From assembly GCA_002480645.1 (NCBI GenBank), contig DLCN01000017.1, positions 1-21,683 on the forward strand: a stretch of 21,683 bases of DNA, given 5' to 3'. Positions within the stretch are counted from its first letter, which is position 1. Each line of letters opens with the position of its first letter. Positions 1 to 7,285 of the stretch are shown in pieces. A program made the translations under genes and the position numbers. The notes below the pieces were generated by a model. That model was not told the origin of the DNA. It made no database searches and saw only the letters and a program-made list of their open reading frames with translations. The stretch comes from Balneolaceae bacterium UBA7797 (GTDB lineage Bacteria; Bacteroidota; Rhodothermia; Balneolales; Balneolaceae).

Positions 1-184
1 AATAATCTCAGAGTTAGAGAAGTCAGGTGATGATATACTCTTTTCGATTGCATTAGATTTAGGATTTGCAGATAACAACGCATTGTACAAGTTTGTTAAA
101 AGGCATACCGGTAAAACTCCCAGCGAGATTCGAAAAGGGAGAGTGAAAAGGGAGAGTAATTTCATTTTTAAATTTAGGACATAA
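1..184 (+). CDS. AraC-family transcriptional regulator, C-terminal fragment
   Basis: The gene enters from the left edge; the reading frame starts at base 2 and ends at TAA 182-184. The visible 60 residues include LDLGFADNNALYKFVKRHTG followed by KTPSEIR. This is the second helix-turn-helix of AraC/XylS DNA-binding domains: the recognition helix, then the F-(K/R)-R/K-x-x-G-x-(S/T)-P-x-x-(I/Y)-R signature. The last 17 or so residues are basic and unmatched to the family core. The sensor or dimerisation domain lies outside the window, so the ligand is unknown. The secreted-peptide gene follows 43 bases downstream on the same strand, so local control of that module is possible but not shown. Family assignment is confident; the target is inference. 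Confidence 0.88.
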   Translation, partial: IISELEKSGDDILFSIALDLGFADNNALYKFVKRHTGKTPSEIRKGRVKRESNFIFKFRT

Positions 185-227
185 TTTCAATAATGAAAGA
201 CCAACTTTAACCCTAAATTAAATAACT

Positions 228-446
228 ATGAACAAGAAAAGTATATTTTTTTCACTTGTGGTAGGAATGATATTAAGTATTGCTGTACCATTTCAGAATG
301 AAGTAAGTGCAAGCATGGGAGAGTGTACATATCAATACTGTGCTAGTAACAAAAAATGTCGTACAAACCAGAATGCTACAGACTGTTACGGGCCCGGAGG
401 TCAGGAACCATGTACTAGTTCCAAACCTTGCTTTAAACCTGAATAA
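228..446 (+). CDS. Small secreted six-cysteine peptide (NVEALA-like context)
   Basis: This 72-residue protein starts with a clear Sec-type signal peptide: MNKK, then a hydrophobic core at residues 5-20, then a probable signal-peptidase site after VSA at residue 28. The predicted mature peptide is about 44 residues. It has cysteines at 33, 38, 44, 53, 62 and 68 and is rich in polar residues, Gly and Pro, which suggests three disulfides outside the cytoplasm. No enzymatic motif is visible. In Bacteroidales, small Cys-containing NVEALA-family peptides are often encoded beside 6-bladed beta-propeller proteins. The two genes that follow here are such propellers, so a related role is plausible, though the NVEALA leader motif itself is not present. 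The coding region is AT-rich like its neighbours. It is likely a real gene because of the signal peptide, the regular Cys spacing and the downstream hairpin. The function is unknown. Confidence 0.7.
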   Translation: MNKKSIFFSLVVGMILSIAVPFQNEVSASMGECTYQYCASNKKCRTNQNATDCYGPGGQEPCTSSKPCFKPE

Positions 447-455
447 ATTAAATTA

Positions 456-480
456 AGTCCAGGTTTAAACATCCTGGACT
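456..480 (+). promoter_or_regulatory. Perfect hairpin between peptide gene and propeller gene
   Basis: AGTCCAGG at 456-463 pairs perfectly with CCTGGACT at 473-480 around a 9-base AT-rich loop. It lies 9 bases after the peptide stop codon and 13 bases before the ATG of the lipoprotein. It is not followed by a U-run, so it does not look like a classical strong terminator. It could stabilise the 3' end of the peptide mRNA, attenuate read-through, or occlude translation of the next gene. It is one of the few GC-rich stretches in an AT-rich region. Confidence 0.6.
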
Positions 481-493
481 CATTCTATATTGT

Positions 494-1666
494 ATGAAAA
501 AAGCAATAACTGTTTTCTTGATTCTAATTATCGGATGTTCGGCTTCTAAAGAATCTGAAGAGTATCATCCAAAAGAAGAACTTTTCCCTTACCACTCATC
601 AACAGTAAATGTGTATAGTATAGAAAGGAAGTTCAATGAAAAAATTAAAGAAAGTAAAATTGTAAGAGGGCAAAGCCTACTTGAAAAAGAGGCTTTTCGG
701 ACAACGTTCCAATATTCGTTAGTTGACTCAATACCTGAACCATTAGCTAGTTTAGAAGAAATCGAGATTGAAAGCAGTGAAGCCGGAAGAGTATTTGTTT
801 TAGATGTTTTTCAAAACGAAGTTTTTGAATATTCTCTCGAAGAACAAGAGTGGCAAAAAATTGCAGGTCAGGGAAGGGGACCTGGTGAAATTATGTTTAG
901 CAAAGACTTGGTATATGACAATAATAAACTATATGTAACAGCATCTGATACTAAAATCAGTGTTTTTGATTGTACATTTACACCTTGCGAATTTGAAAAA
1001 GTAATTAACACTAGTGAGATTTTTGCTTACTCATCTATAATTAAAGATGATACCTCAATAATAATGGGGCAATATTCAAAAAATTCGCAGATGAGCTCGA
1101 ATATTGATGAGATTCAGACACTCTTTAAAATGGATAAGAATGGAAACATCTCTGAGCCGTTTGGGAGTTTTTATGACATCCGGAATCAATGGATGCTAAT
1201 ACAGCCATTTCAATCGGGAAAAGTACGAGCGGTAAATGATCAAAATGATAGTTTTATACAATACTATGACCTAATACCCGAGTTGTATTACTTTGAAAAA
1301 AATAAACTTAAAAAGAAATACCAAATTAATGGATTTAATATTTCAAAAAGAAAATACATTCCTGAAACACAAGAATTGTTCATTAATTTTGAGGACTGGA
1401 GCTTTATAGATGATATGAGTTATGTAAATGATAACCTTCAAATTCTGGTGATTAAACATTTGGGAAATCCAAGAGATACCAAATCAGGATTCGAATGGGA
1501 TGAGTCAAAAGATTTCTATTTACTTGATACTAAGGCGAATAAGTCAACATTTTTAGGGCAAACATTTTTGAATGTTGAAGACCTTTGGTTTACGAGTCAT
1601 AATATTATTCAAAAGGTTAACAATAAATTCTTCATTTATAACTATTCCATAGATAATGACATGTAG
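494..1666 (+). CDS. 6-bladed beta-propeller lipoprotein
   Basis: This 390-residue protein has a lipoprotein signal peptide ending in LIIGC, with the lipidated Cys at residue 15. It should be anchored in the inner or outer membrane facing the periplasm or the surface. The body has repeating blade-like beta segments. The pattern GRVFVLDVFQNEVFEYS followed by GQGRGPGE (residues 125-132) is the hallmark turn of Bacteroidota 6-bladed beta-propeller (TolB-like / BF3164-like) proteins. There are no obvious catalytic residues, so binding or scaffolding is the likely role. It follows the Cys-rich peptide gene after a hairpin spacer and is followed by a second propeller, suggesting a peptide-receptor or peptide-handling module. 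Codons are AT-rich and GATC sites are nearly absent, unlike the backbone genes. The family call is good; the function is unknown. Confidence 0.75.
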   Translation: MKKAITVFLILIIGCSASKESEEYHPKEELFPYHSSTVNVYSIERKFNEKIKESKIVRGQSLLEKEAFRTTFQYSLVDSIPEPLASLEEIEIESSEAGRVFVLDVFQNEVFEYSLEEQEWQKIAGQGRGPGEIMFSKDLVYDNNKLYVTASDTKISVFDCTFTPCEFEKVINTSEIFAYSSIIKDDTSIIMGQYSKNSQMSSNIDEIQTLFKMDKNGNISEPFGSFYDIRNQWMLIQPFQSGKVRAVNDQNDSFIQYYDLIPELYYFEKNKLKKKYQINGFNISKRKYIPETQELFINFEDWSFIDDMSYVNDNLQILVIKHLGNPRDTKSGFEWDESKDFYLLDTKANKSTFLGQTFLNVEDLWFTSHNIIQKVNNKFFIYNYSIDNDM

Positions 1667-1798
1667 ATTTTATTCAAATTTGGAATTTATTGTTTGTATA
1701 GTTTTATCAATATTTTTTCATAGAAATTATCATAATGAATGTGATTTTTTCTAATAGTGAATTTTCATTTATTAAAACAAACGTACGGATACTGTGTC

Positions 1799-2863
1799 AT
1801 GAAAAAACACGTCTATATATTTTTTAATATCATAGTGATTTTTACTTCCTCAGTCATGGCACAGAAGACCTTAAAATTTAATAGGGAAGAATCTGAGTTC
1901 ATAAGATTAACAAGGAATTTTGAACAAGACCTGAATAAACGATTAATAGAACCTTATTTTTGTGATGTGTCCGATACTATATTAGTAGTTACAGAGAATA
2001 AATTAGAAAACACCCAATTTAAATTCTTTTCAACAGTTAGTGGTAAATTTCTTGGGAGTTATGGGAAAAAAGGTGAAGGTCCGGGAGAAATAAGTTATTT
2101 ACCGACAATGATTCATCAGGATTTTATAAAGAATGAAGGATTGATTTTTCTGGATTGGGGGAAGAAAAGAATTTCAAAAATTCGAGTAGAATCAATGTTG
2201 GAAAGGGTAGATTTCATTCCGCAACAATATTACGTATTGCACAGTGATTTAATTTTTGCGCAAAGGGTTATGTATTTAAATGATTCCACTGTAGTCGGAT
2301 TTGGTGGTGTAAGACAAGGTAGACTGTATGTTTCAAATATCAGGACAGATGAAACAACATTTACGGAATTTATTCCAGATCCGGGTTTTACAGTATCCGA
2401 GAGAAATATTGGATATGCATATTTTGGGTATTTTTCGATTAGCAGTGCAAATAAAAGAATAGTTACTACATCGCGGTATTTTAATCAGCTTGAGATCTAC
2501 GATTACAATTTGAATTTGCTTTCCGTAATAAGGAATGAGAATGAGTTTGAAATTCAAATTGATACAAAAGGCCTTGTAAATGAAAATTCAAGGGTTTATT
2601 ACAATGATATAGATGTATCTGATAATTACATTTATGCACTTTATGTCAATGTCAATGTCAATGAAACATTAAACGAAATGTTGAATGATGATGAGGTAGA
2701 AGAAAGCGAAATTCATGTATTTGATTGGGATGGAAACTTTCTTATGAGATATATTTTAGAGGGGTATTATGAAAGTTTTACTATCGATGAGAGAAATAAT
2801 AGATTTTATGCAGTAAACCCTTATGATATAAGTAAAAATATATATTCATTTGATATAAAATGA
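1799..2863 (+). CDS. Secreted 6-bladed beta-propeller protein
   Basis: I place the start at ATG 1799, which gives 354 residues with a good Sec signal peptide (MKKHVYIFFNIIVIFTSSVMA, written as 21 residues only by span: residues 1-21; cleavage predicted after Ala21). An in-frame GTG at 1757 would add 14 residues that spoil the signal peptide. The motif GKKGEGPGE at residues 89-97 is the same propeller signature seen in the preceding lipoprotein. The C-terminal stretch VFDWDGNFLMRY is a typical blade strand. There is no lipobox, so the mature protein is probably soluble in the periplasm or secreted. It lies 132 bases after the first propeller and may have its own promoter. The two proteins are distant paralogues. 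Its ligand and partners are unknown; the pairing with the Cys-rich peptide is suggestive only. Confidence 0.72.
   Translation: MKKHVYIFFNIIVIFTSSVMAQKTLKFNREESEFIRLTRNFEQDLNKRLIEPYFCDVSDTILVVTENKLENTQFKFFSTVSGKFLGSYGKKGEGPGEISYLPTMIHQDFIKNEGLIFLDWGKKRISKIRVESMLERVDFIPQQYYVLHSDLIFAQRVMYLNDSTVVGFGGVRQGRLYVSNIRTDETTFTEFIPDPGFTVSERNIGYAYFGYFSISSANKRIVTTSRYFNQLEIYDYNLNLLSVIRNENEFEIQIDTKGLVNENSRVYYNDIDVSDNYIYALYVNVNVNETLNEMLNDDEVEESEIHVFDWDGNFLMRYILEGYYESFTIDERNNRFYAVNPYDISKNIYSFDIK
2645..2662 (+). repeat. In-frame hexamer repeat (GTCAAT x3)
   Basis: Three perfect tandem GTCAAT units encode Val-Asn-Val-Asn-Val-Asn near the C-terminal third of the second propeller. The unit is a multiple of three, so copy-number change would keep the frame. 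It is a minor feature and may be chance. Confidence 0.6.
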
Positions 2864-2940
2864 TAGCATACAAATTAGACTTATAACATTAGATTAAATA
2901 AATTATATTACTTTGTAGCAAGTAACTAAAGTCATATAGT

Positions 2941-5900
2941 TTGCTTCTTCGTAAACCCATTGCTTCTGTAATACTCGTACTGGCAGTGCTTATCTTTGGC
3001 GGTGTTACATTATCACGCATGTCAATTGAGTTATTACCGGATGTGACTCAGCCTACCATTCTGGTCTCCACTGAGTACATCGGAGCGCCTGCGACAGAGG
3101 TGGAATATCGTGTGAATGAGCAGCTGGAAGGTATATTAGGATCAGTGTGGGGAGTGGAAGAGATCCGGGGCATTGCCCGTCAGGGACAGAGCCTTATTTT
3201 CCTCACTTTCGACTGGGGCAGTGATATGGATCTGGCCTTTCTGAATGTCCGGGAGAAACTGGATCAGGTGCGGTACCTGTTGCCGGAACAGGCGGGTCGG
3301 CCACAGATCATCTATTCCTCAGCTTCCGATGAACCGATAGCAACACTGGCACTCACACTCAAAAATATTTCCAGCCAAAGCTTTGATAACCGGCTGGAGA
3401 TCAAACGCTGGGCAGAGCAGGTGTTTACCCGGCGGCTGGAACAGCAGGAAGGTATTGCACAGGCTATTCTGGTCGGAGCGGTGGAGCCGGAAGTGCAGAT
3501 CAAATACGATCCGGCATTACTGGACAGGTATGGCATCACCCTGGCTCAGGTACAGCAGGTGGTGCGGGAAGCCAATGTGGTTTCTCCGACCGGAGAGCTT
3601 CGGGATGGCTGGTATCGTTATGCACTCAAGATCGAAAGTCGCATCGAATCGCTGGAGGATTTTCAGAATATCCCGGTCATATCGCTGGCAAACGGTCGGG
3701 TGTTGCTGCTCAGAGAACTGGCGGTTATCGAGATCGGGGAAGCGGATCCTACTTCTTTTTCCTTGTTAGATGATCAGGAGATCCTGAGTGTGCTGGTCAA
3801 AAAGGAATTCGGGGCAAATACAGTCACCGTTTTTGAAACACTCAGCAATACCGTGGATGAGATACGGAATGAAAATCCTGACATTGAGATCCGTGTCATA
3901 AAGGAAGACGCATCCTACATCGAGAATTCTATTTCCAATCTGCTGCAGACACTGATCATCGGGGGGATACTGGCGTTCTTTGTATTATTCTTTTTCCTGG
4001 ATGATTTCCGCAGCCCATTCACCATCGGTATCTCCATTCCGGTAAGTATTTTCCTCACGTTCATCATCATGTATCTGTTTGATATTCAGCTGAATATCAT
4101 CTCGCTCAGTGGACTCACGCTGGGGATCGGCCTTCTGCTTGATAATGCCATTGTGGTACTTGAAAATATCAACCGCTATCGCAAACAGGGGCTGGGGAAA
4201 TTTGAAGCCGCTGCAACGGGGACCAAAGAGATCTCACTGGCGGTTTCGGCATCCACATTCACGACGATCTCGGTATTTCTGCCACTCATTTTTCTGGGTG
4301 GATTTGAAGGTGCTTTCTTCAGGGATCTGGCTGCTACGTTATCGATCAGTCTGGTGTCTTCACTGCTGATTGCACTGGTGATCCTGCCCGTGTTTGTAGC
4401 ACACCTGAGTGGCAGGAACACCGGCGGATTTATGAGTCGTATTTCGGATCTGCTGGATTCAGTCATTGACAAATATGAGCAAAGTCTGCGAACAGCCATT
4501 AAAAAACCGGTTCTTGTCATTTCTGTGGCGGTGGTCCTGGTGACGCTTGCATTCCTGATGTTCATGCTCGTTCCCAAATCAGCTCTTCCCGAAAGTGAAC
4601 CGGAACGGGTAGAGATGCTGGTCACCTTACCGGGGAATACTTCACTGCGATCTACCAAAGAGGCAGCCGGGGTGATCACCGGATACATTCAGTCTAAAAC
4701 CGGCATGGACGATGTGCTGGCTATCGGAGGCTATACAGACAATATCAGTCTGCATGCTATTCAGAATGAAGGTTTGAATAAATTATCTATCTCTGTACCG
4801 GTGAGTTCACGTGAGGAGGAAAACTCCGTGAGACGATTATTTGATGAACTACGGTCGACCTATCAATCCTGGTTGCTTACCGAAACCGATAACTCAGGAT
4901 TTGGAACCACAGCGAATGTGAATGCGGCTCCGCTTGAGTTCAGTATAGTTGGGACTGATCGCGGACTGAGTCGCAGAGTGGGAGAAGCGTTGCAGCGTAA
5001 ACTAAGTGAAGATTTCCCGGAGATCACTTTGACAGAAAAGTATCCTCAGCGGGTGCAGGTGTTTGAACTCAGATTCAGATCCGAAGAACTGCTTTCGTTC
5101 GGTATTGATGAACAGGAAGTGATCCGGTATCTGGAATCACTGACACGGGGAAGCTGGATCACAGACTGGAACCGGCAGGATGAACAGGTGGCGGTTCGTT
5201 TACTCGGTAATAATAAACGGGCTCTGGATCCGACGGAGATCAGGCTGAATATTCAGGATAAGATCATACCGCTAACCACACTGGCAGATATCAATGTTAG
5301 GAATGAAGCCGAACAGATCGAACGGACAGCGCAATCAGCAATCCTGACATTCAATTCAGATCTGGATTTCCGGGACTGGTGGTGGAATGCAGGTGAGATC
5401 CGGGAGGATGTTCGTCAGTTCATGCGTCAGACGGGATATGAAGTCAGGATAGGAGGCTCAGCTCCACAACTCATCGACCTGTTAAGGGAGCTTGGGTTAT
5501 TGCTGTCAGTCAGCGTGCTCATCATCTACCTGATCCTTGCCATCCAGTACGAAAACCTGGTTTATCCGCTGGTCATTATCCTTGCGATACCTTTTGCCTG
5601 GATCGGTTCGATCCTGATCCTGTTTGTGACGGGCGTCAGCCTGAATGCCCTATCTTTTATGGGGATTCTGATCCTGACCGGGATCGCGGTGAATGACTCC
5701 ATCCTGAAAGTGGATTTTATGCGCCGATATTTTGATGAAACAGGTGACCTTGATGAAGCGATCAGTCAGGCGGGGATCAATCGGTTTCGCCCGGTAGTGA
5801 TGACAAGTATGACCACGATCCTTGGATTGATCCCGATGCTCATTCCTTTCGGGGATGGATATGTTTTACGGCAATCACTTGCGATCGCGTTAATGGGAGG

Positions 5901-5997
5901 GATGATCACCAGTACCGTCCTTACACTGTATCTCATCCCGATGACCTTCAGGCTGATCAACAAAAGAAAATCTAAAACAATGACTTCTCAATCATGA
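2941..5997 (+). CDS. RND efflux pump, inner-membrane permease 1 (HAE1/AcrB-like)
   Basis: This 1018-residue protein has the RND layout: TM1 near the N-terminus, a large periplasmic porter loop beginning with IELLPDVTQPTILVSTEY, TM2-6, a second porter loop, and TM8-12. The TM4 motif GIGLLLDNAIVVLENI carries Asp401-Asn402, where AcrB has Asp-Asp. The TM10 motif GIAVNDSILKVDF has Asn918-Asp919, with no Lys at the AcrB Lys940 position. Arg in FRPVVMTSMTTILG matches the conserved TM11 region. Such proteins exchange protons for drugs, lipids or other exported compounds; the substrate is unknown. The only usable start is TTG 2941, because the frame is open upstream only to a stop at 2923-2925. This gives an N-terminus a few residues shorter than usual. 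The adaptor ATG overlaps the stop codon (ATGA), so the genes are translationally coupled. No outer-membrane channel gene is present. Confidence 0.92.
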   Translation: MLLRKPIASVILVLAVLIFGGVTLSRMSIELLPDVTQPTILVSTEYIGAPATEVEYRVNEQLEGILGSVWGVEEIRGIARQGQSLIFLTFDWGSDMDLAFLNVREKLDQVRYLLPEQAGRPQIIYSSASDEPIATLALTLKNISSQSFDNRLEIKRWAEQVFTRRLEQQEGIAQAILVGAVEPEVQIKYDPALLDRYGITLAQVQQVVREANVVSPTGELRDGWYRYALKIESRIESLEDFQNIPVISLANGRVLLLRELAVIEIGEADPTSFSLLDDQEILSVLVKKEFGANTVTVFETLSNTVDEIRNENPDIEIRVIKEDASYIENSISNLLQTLIIGGILAFFVLFFFLDDFRSPFTIGISIPVSIFLTFIIMYLFDIQLNIISLSGLTLGIGLLLDNAIVVLENINRYRKQGLGKFEAAATGTKEISLAVSASTFTTISVFLPLIFLGGFEGAFFRDLAATLSISLVSSLLIALVILPVFVAHLSGRNTGGFMSRISDLLDSVIDKYEQSLRTAIKKPVLVISVAVVLVTLAFLMFMLVPKSALPESEPERVEMLVTLPGNTSLRSTKEAAGVITGYIQSKTGMDDVLAIGGYTDNISLHAIQNEGLNKLSISVPVSSREEENSVRRLFDELRSTYQSWLLTETDNSGFGTTANVNAAPLEFSIVGTDRGLSRRVGEALQRKLSEDFPEITLTEKYPQRVQVFELRFRSEELLSFGIDEQEVIRYLESLTRGSWITDWNRQDEQVAVRLLGNNKRALDPTEIRLNIQDKIIPLTTLADINVRNEAEQIERTAQSAILTFNSDLDFRDWWWNAGEIREDVRQFMRQTGYEVRIGGSAPQLIDLLRELGLLLSVSVLIIYLILAIQYENLVYPLVIILAIPFAWIGSILILFVTGVSLNALSFMGILILTGIAVNDSILKVDFMRRYFDETGDLDEAISQAGINRFRPVVMTSMTTILGLIPMLIPFGDGYVLRQSLAIALMGGMITSTVLTLYLIPMTFRLINKRKSKTMTSQS

Positions 5998-7178
5998 AGA
6001 GATTCATCAATTTATTTCGAGCCCAAGTACGGTATACAAAAGCATGGGAGCTTCAAAGTAAGTCCCCTCTTGTGAGGGGATTCAGGGGTGTGTCAACAGT
6101 GAGGTGGTTATGGTATGTAATTCGAACAGGTAAAGCATTGTTATTTGGTATTTTGATCCTTGGAATTTCAAATTTGGCCTGTGTAGGTGAGAAAGAAGAA
6201 GTTGAACAGCCGGATCAGGACAGTATTGAGATCCTGCCCGAAGTAGTATTTACCGTGGCAGATGATGAACCGCTTCAGTTTTACATCGAAAGCCGGGGAG
6301 TGGTGGAACCCGTTCAGAAAATACAACTGACTCCAAGGATCGGCGGTTTTATCGAATCGCATCAGATCGAAGACGGTCGGTCAGTCCGGCAGAGTGATGT
6401 GATCCTGCAACTCAATCAGGATGAATGGGAATTCCGAAAACAGGAAGCATACAATCAAATGCAGAAAGCTAAAGCGGATTACAATATTGAGATGCGGCTC
6501 AGAGGCGGTGAGGGCACAAACGGCGAAGCAGAAGGATACCGGATCACTACCGGATTGGCCGATGCTGAACTCGCTTACGAAAGAGCAAAACTGGATCTGA
6601 GTTACACGACCTTAAAAGCTCCGTTCTCCGGTACAATTTCCACAAAAGAAGTGATCTCCGACGGAGCATATATAAGTGCAGGCAGAGAACTCGGTGCGCT
6701 CATCAACAGCAGTAAAGTGAAGATCCGGTTTGATGTGCTCGAGTCAGAAATTGTAAGTCTGGAACCGGGAATGGAGATTGATCTGGAAGATCCGGCAGGC
6801 AATACTCATCAGGGAACGATTGTGGCGGTTTCCCCGGAGATCGATCCGGAGACCAAAACCGGTCAGGTGATCGCGCAGGTGGATAATCAGAGCAAAGTGT
6901 TAAAGCCGGGAATGACCGTGGAAGGACGGATTCTCGTGCGTAGTGAATCCGGTAAAGTACGTATGCCGCGGGAAGCTTTGCTGGAAAGGGATGGTCGAAC
7001 CCTCGTATTTCGTCTGAACTCCGGCGAGGTGGAATGGATCTATGTCACCCCGGATGCCATGAACACCGACTGGGTGATCATCAATCATCCGGAGATCAAT
7101 CCCGGTGATACCCTGGCCGTGGATAAACATTTTAGTATAAGTCACCAACAAAGAGTGATCCCGTTGATCGCTGAGTAA
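5994..7178 (+). CDS. RND periplasmic adaptor (membrane fusion protein)
   Basis: The protein joins an RND pump to an outer-membrane channel. The first barrel-sandwich (lipoyl) half is at about 112-140 (RIGGFIESHQIEDGRSV). A short alpha-hairpin at 145-200 follows, then the second lipoyl half at 204-232 (LKAPFSGTISTKEVISDGA), then beta-barrel and membrane-proximal domains (PGMTVEGRILV near 305). A hydrophobic segment at 48-62 ends in SNLAC, with a possible lipidated Cys63. The annotated ATG at 5994 overlaps the pump 1 stop. That start puts 40-odd odd residues before the signal sequence, including KSPLVRGFRGV from a hairpin repeat. In-frame GTG codons at 6090 and 6099 would give a normal-length lipoprotein signal, so the true start may be there. 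Pump 2 follows after 107 bases. Confidence 0.9.
   Translation: MKRFINLFRAQVRYTKAWELQSKSPLVRGFRGVSTVRWLWYVIRTGKALLFGILILGISNLACVGEKEEVEQPDQDSIEILPEVVFTVADDEPLQFYIESRGVVEPVQKIQLTPRIGGFIESHQIEDGRSVRQSDVILQLNQDEWEFRKQEAYNQMQKAKADYNIEMRLRGGEGTNGEAEGYRITTGLADAELAYERAKLDLSYTTLKAPFSGTISTKEVISDGAYISAGRELGALINSSKVKIRFDVLESEIVSLEPGMEIDLEDPAGNTHQGTIVAVSPEIDPETKTGQVIAQVDNQSKVLKPGMTVEGRILVRSESGKVRMPREALLERDGRTLVFRLNSGEVEWIYVTPDAMNTDWVIINHPEINPGDTLAVDKHFSISHQQRVIPLIAE
6061..6097 (+). repeat. Short C/G-rich hairpin repeat, copy 1
   Basis: CCCCTC-TTGT-GAGGGG forms a perfect 6-bp hairpin and is followed by ATTCAGGGGTGTGT. The arrangement (a C-run stem, a G-run stem, then ATTYAGGG(G)TGTGT) matches copy 2 at 7179-7233. 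Similar short elements are dispersed in intergenic regions of many Bacteroidota genomes (family knowledge). Here the element is read through as coding sequence near the adaptor N-terminus. Confidence 0.65.
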
Positions 7179-7233
7179 GGTCCCTTTTGTGCCACAGGTA
7201 TGCCTTCGGCAGTAAGGGATTTAGGGTGTGTTA
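7179..7233 (+). repeat. Short C/G-rich hairpin repeat, copy 2
   Basis: It begins directly after the adaptor stop codon. GGTCCCTT is paired with AAGGG across a longer centre holding a nested TGCC-TTC-GGCA hairpin. The tail ATTTAGGGTGTGTTAC matches copy 1 at 6061-6097 in sequence and orientation. The centre differs from copy 1, so these are diverged family members rather than a recent duplication. It lies in the 107-bp spacer before pump 2. Confidence 0.65.
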
Positions 7234-7285
7234 CCCAAACTCTTAAATAATTCAGTATTCAACTTACAACTTTAGTCTTACATAA

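Noticed and set aside
1757..1798. GTG start extending the second propeller by 14 residues
   Set aside because: The extension places a polar stretch before the signal peptide; ATG 1799 gives a normal Sec signal.
4176..4688. A 170-codon minus-strand ORF inside pump 1
   Set aside because: It is antisense to conserved RND motifs and has no domain, signal peptide or start context.
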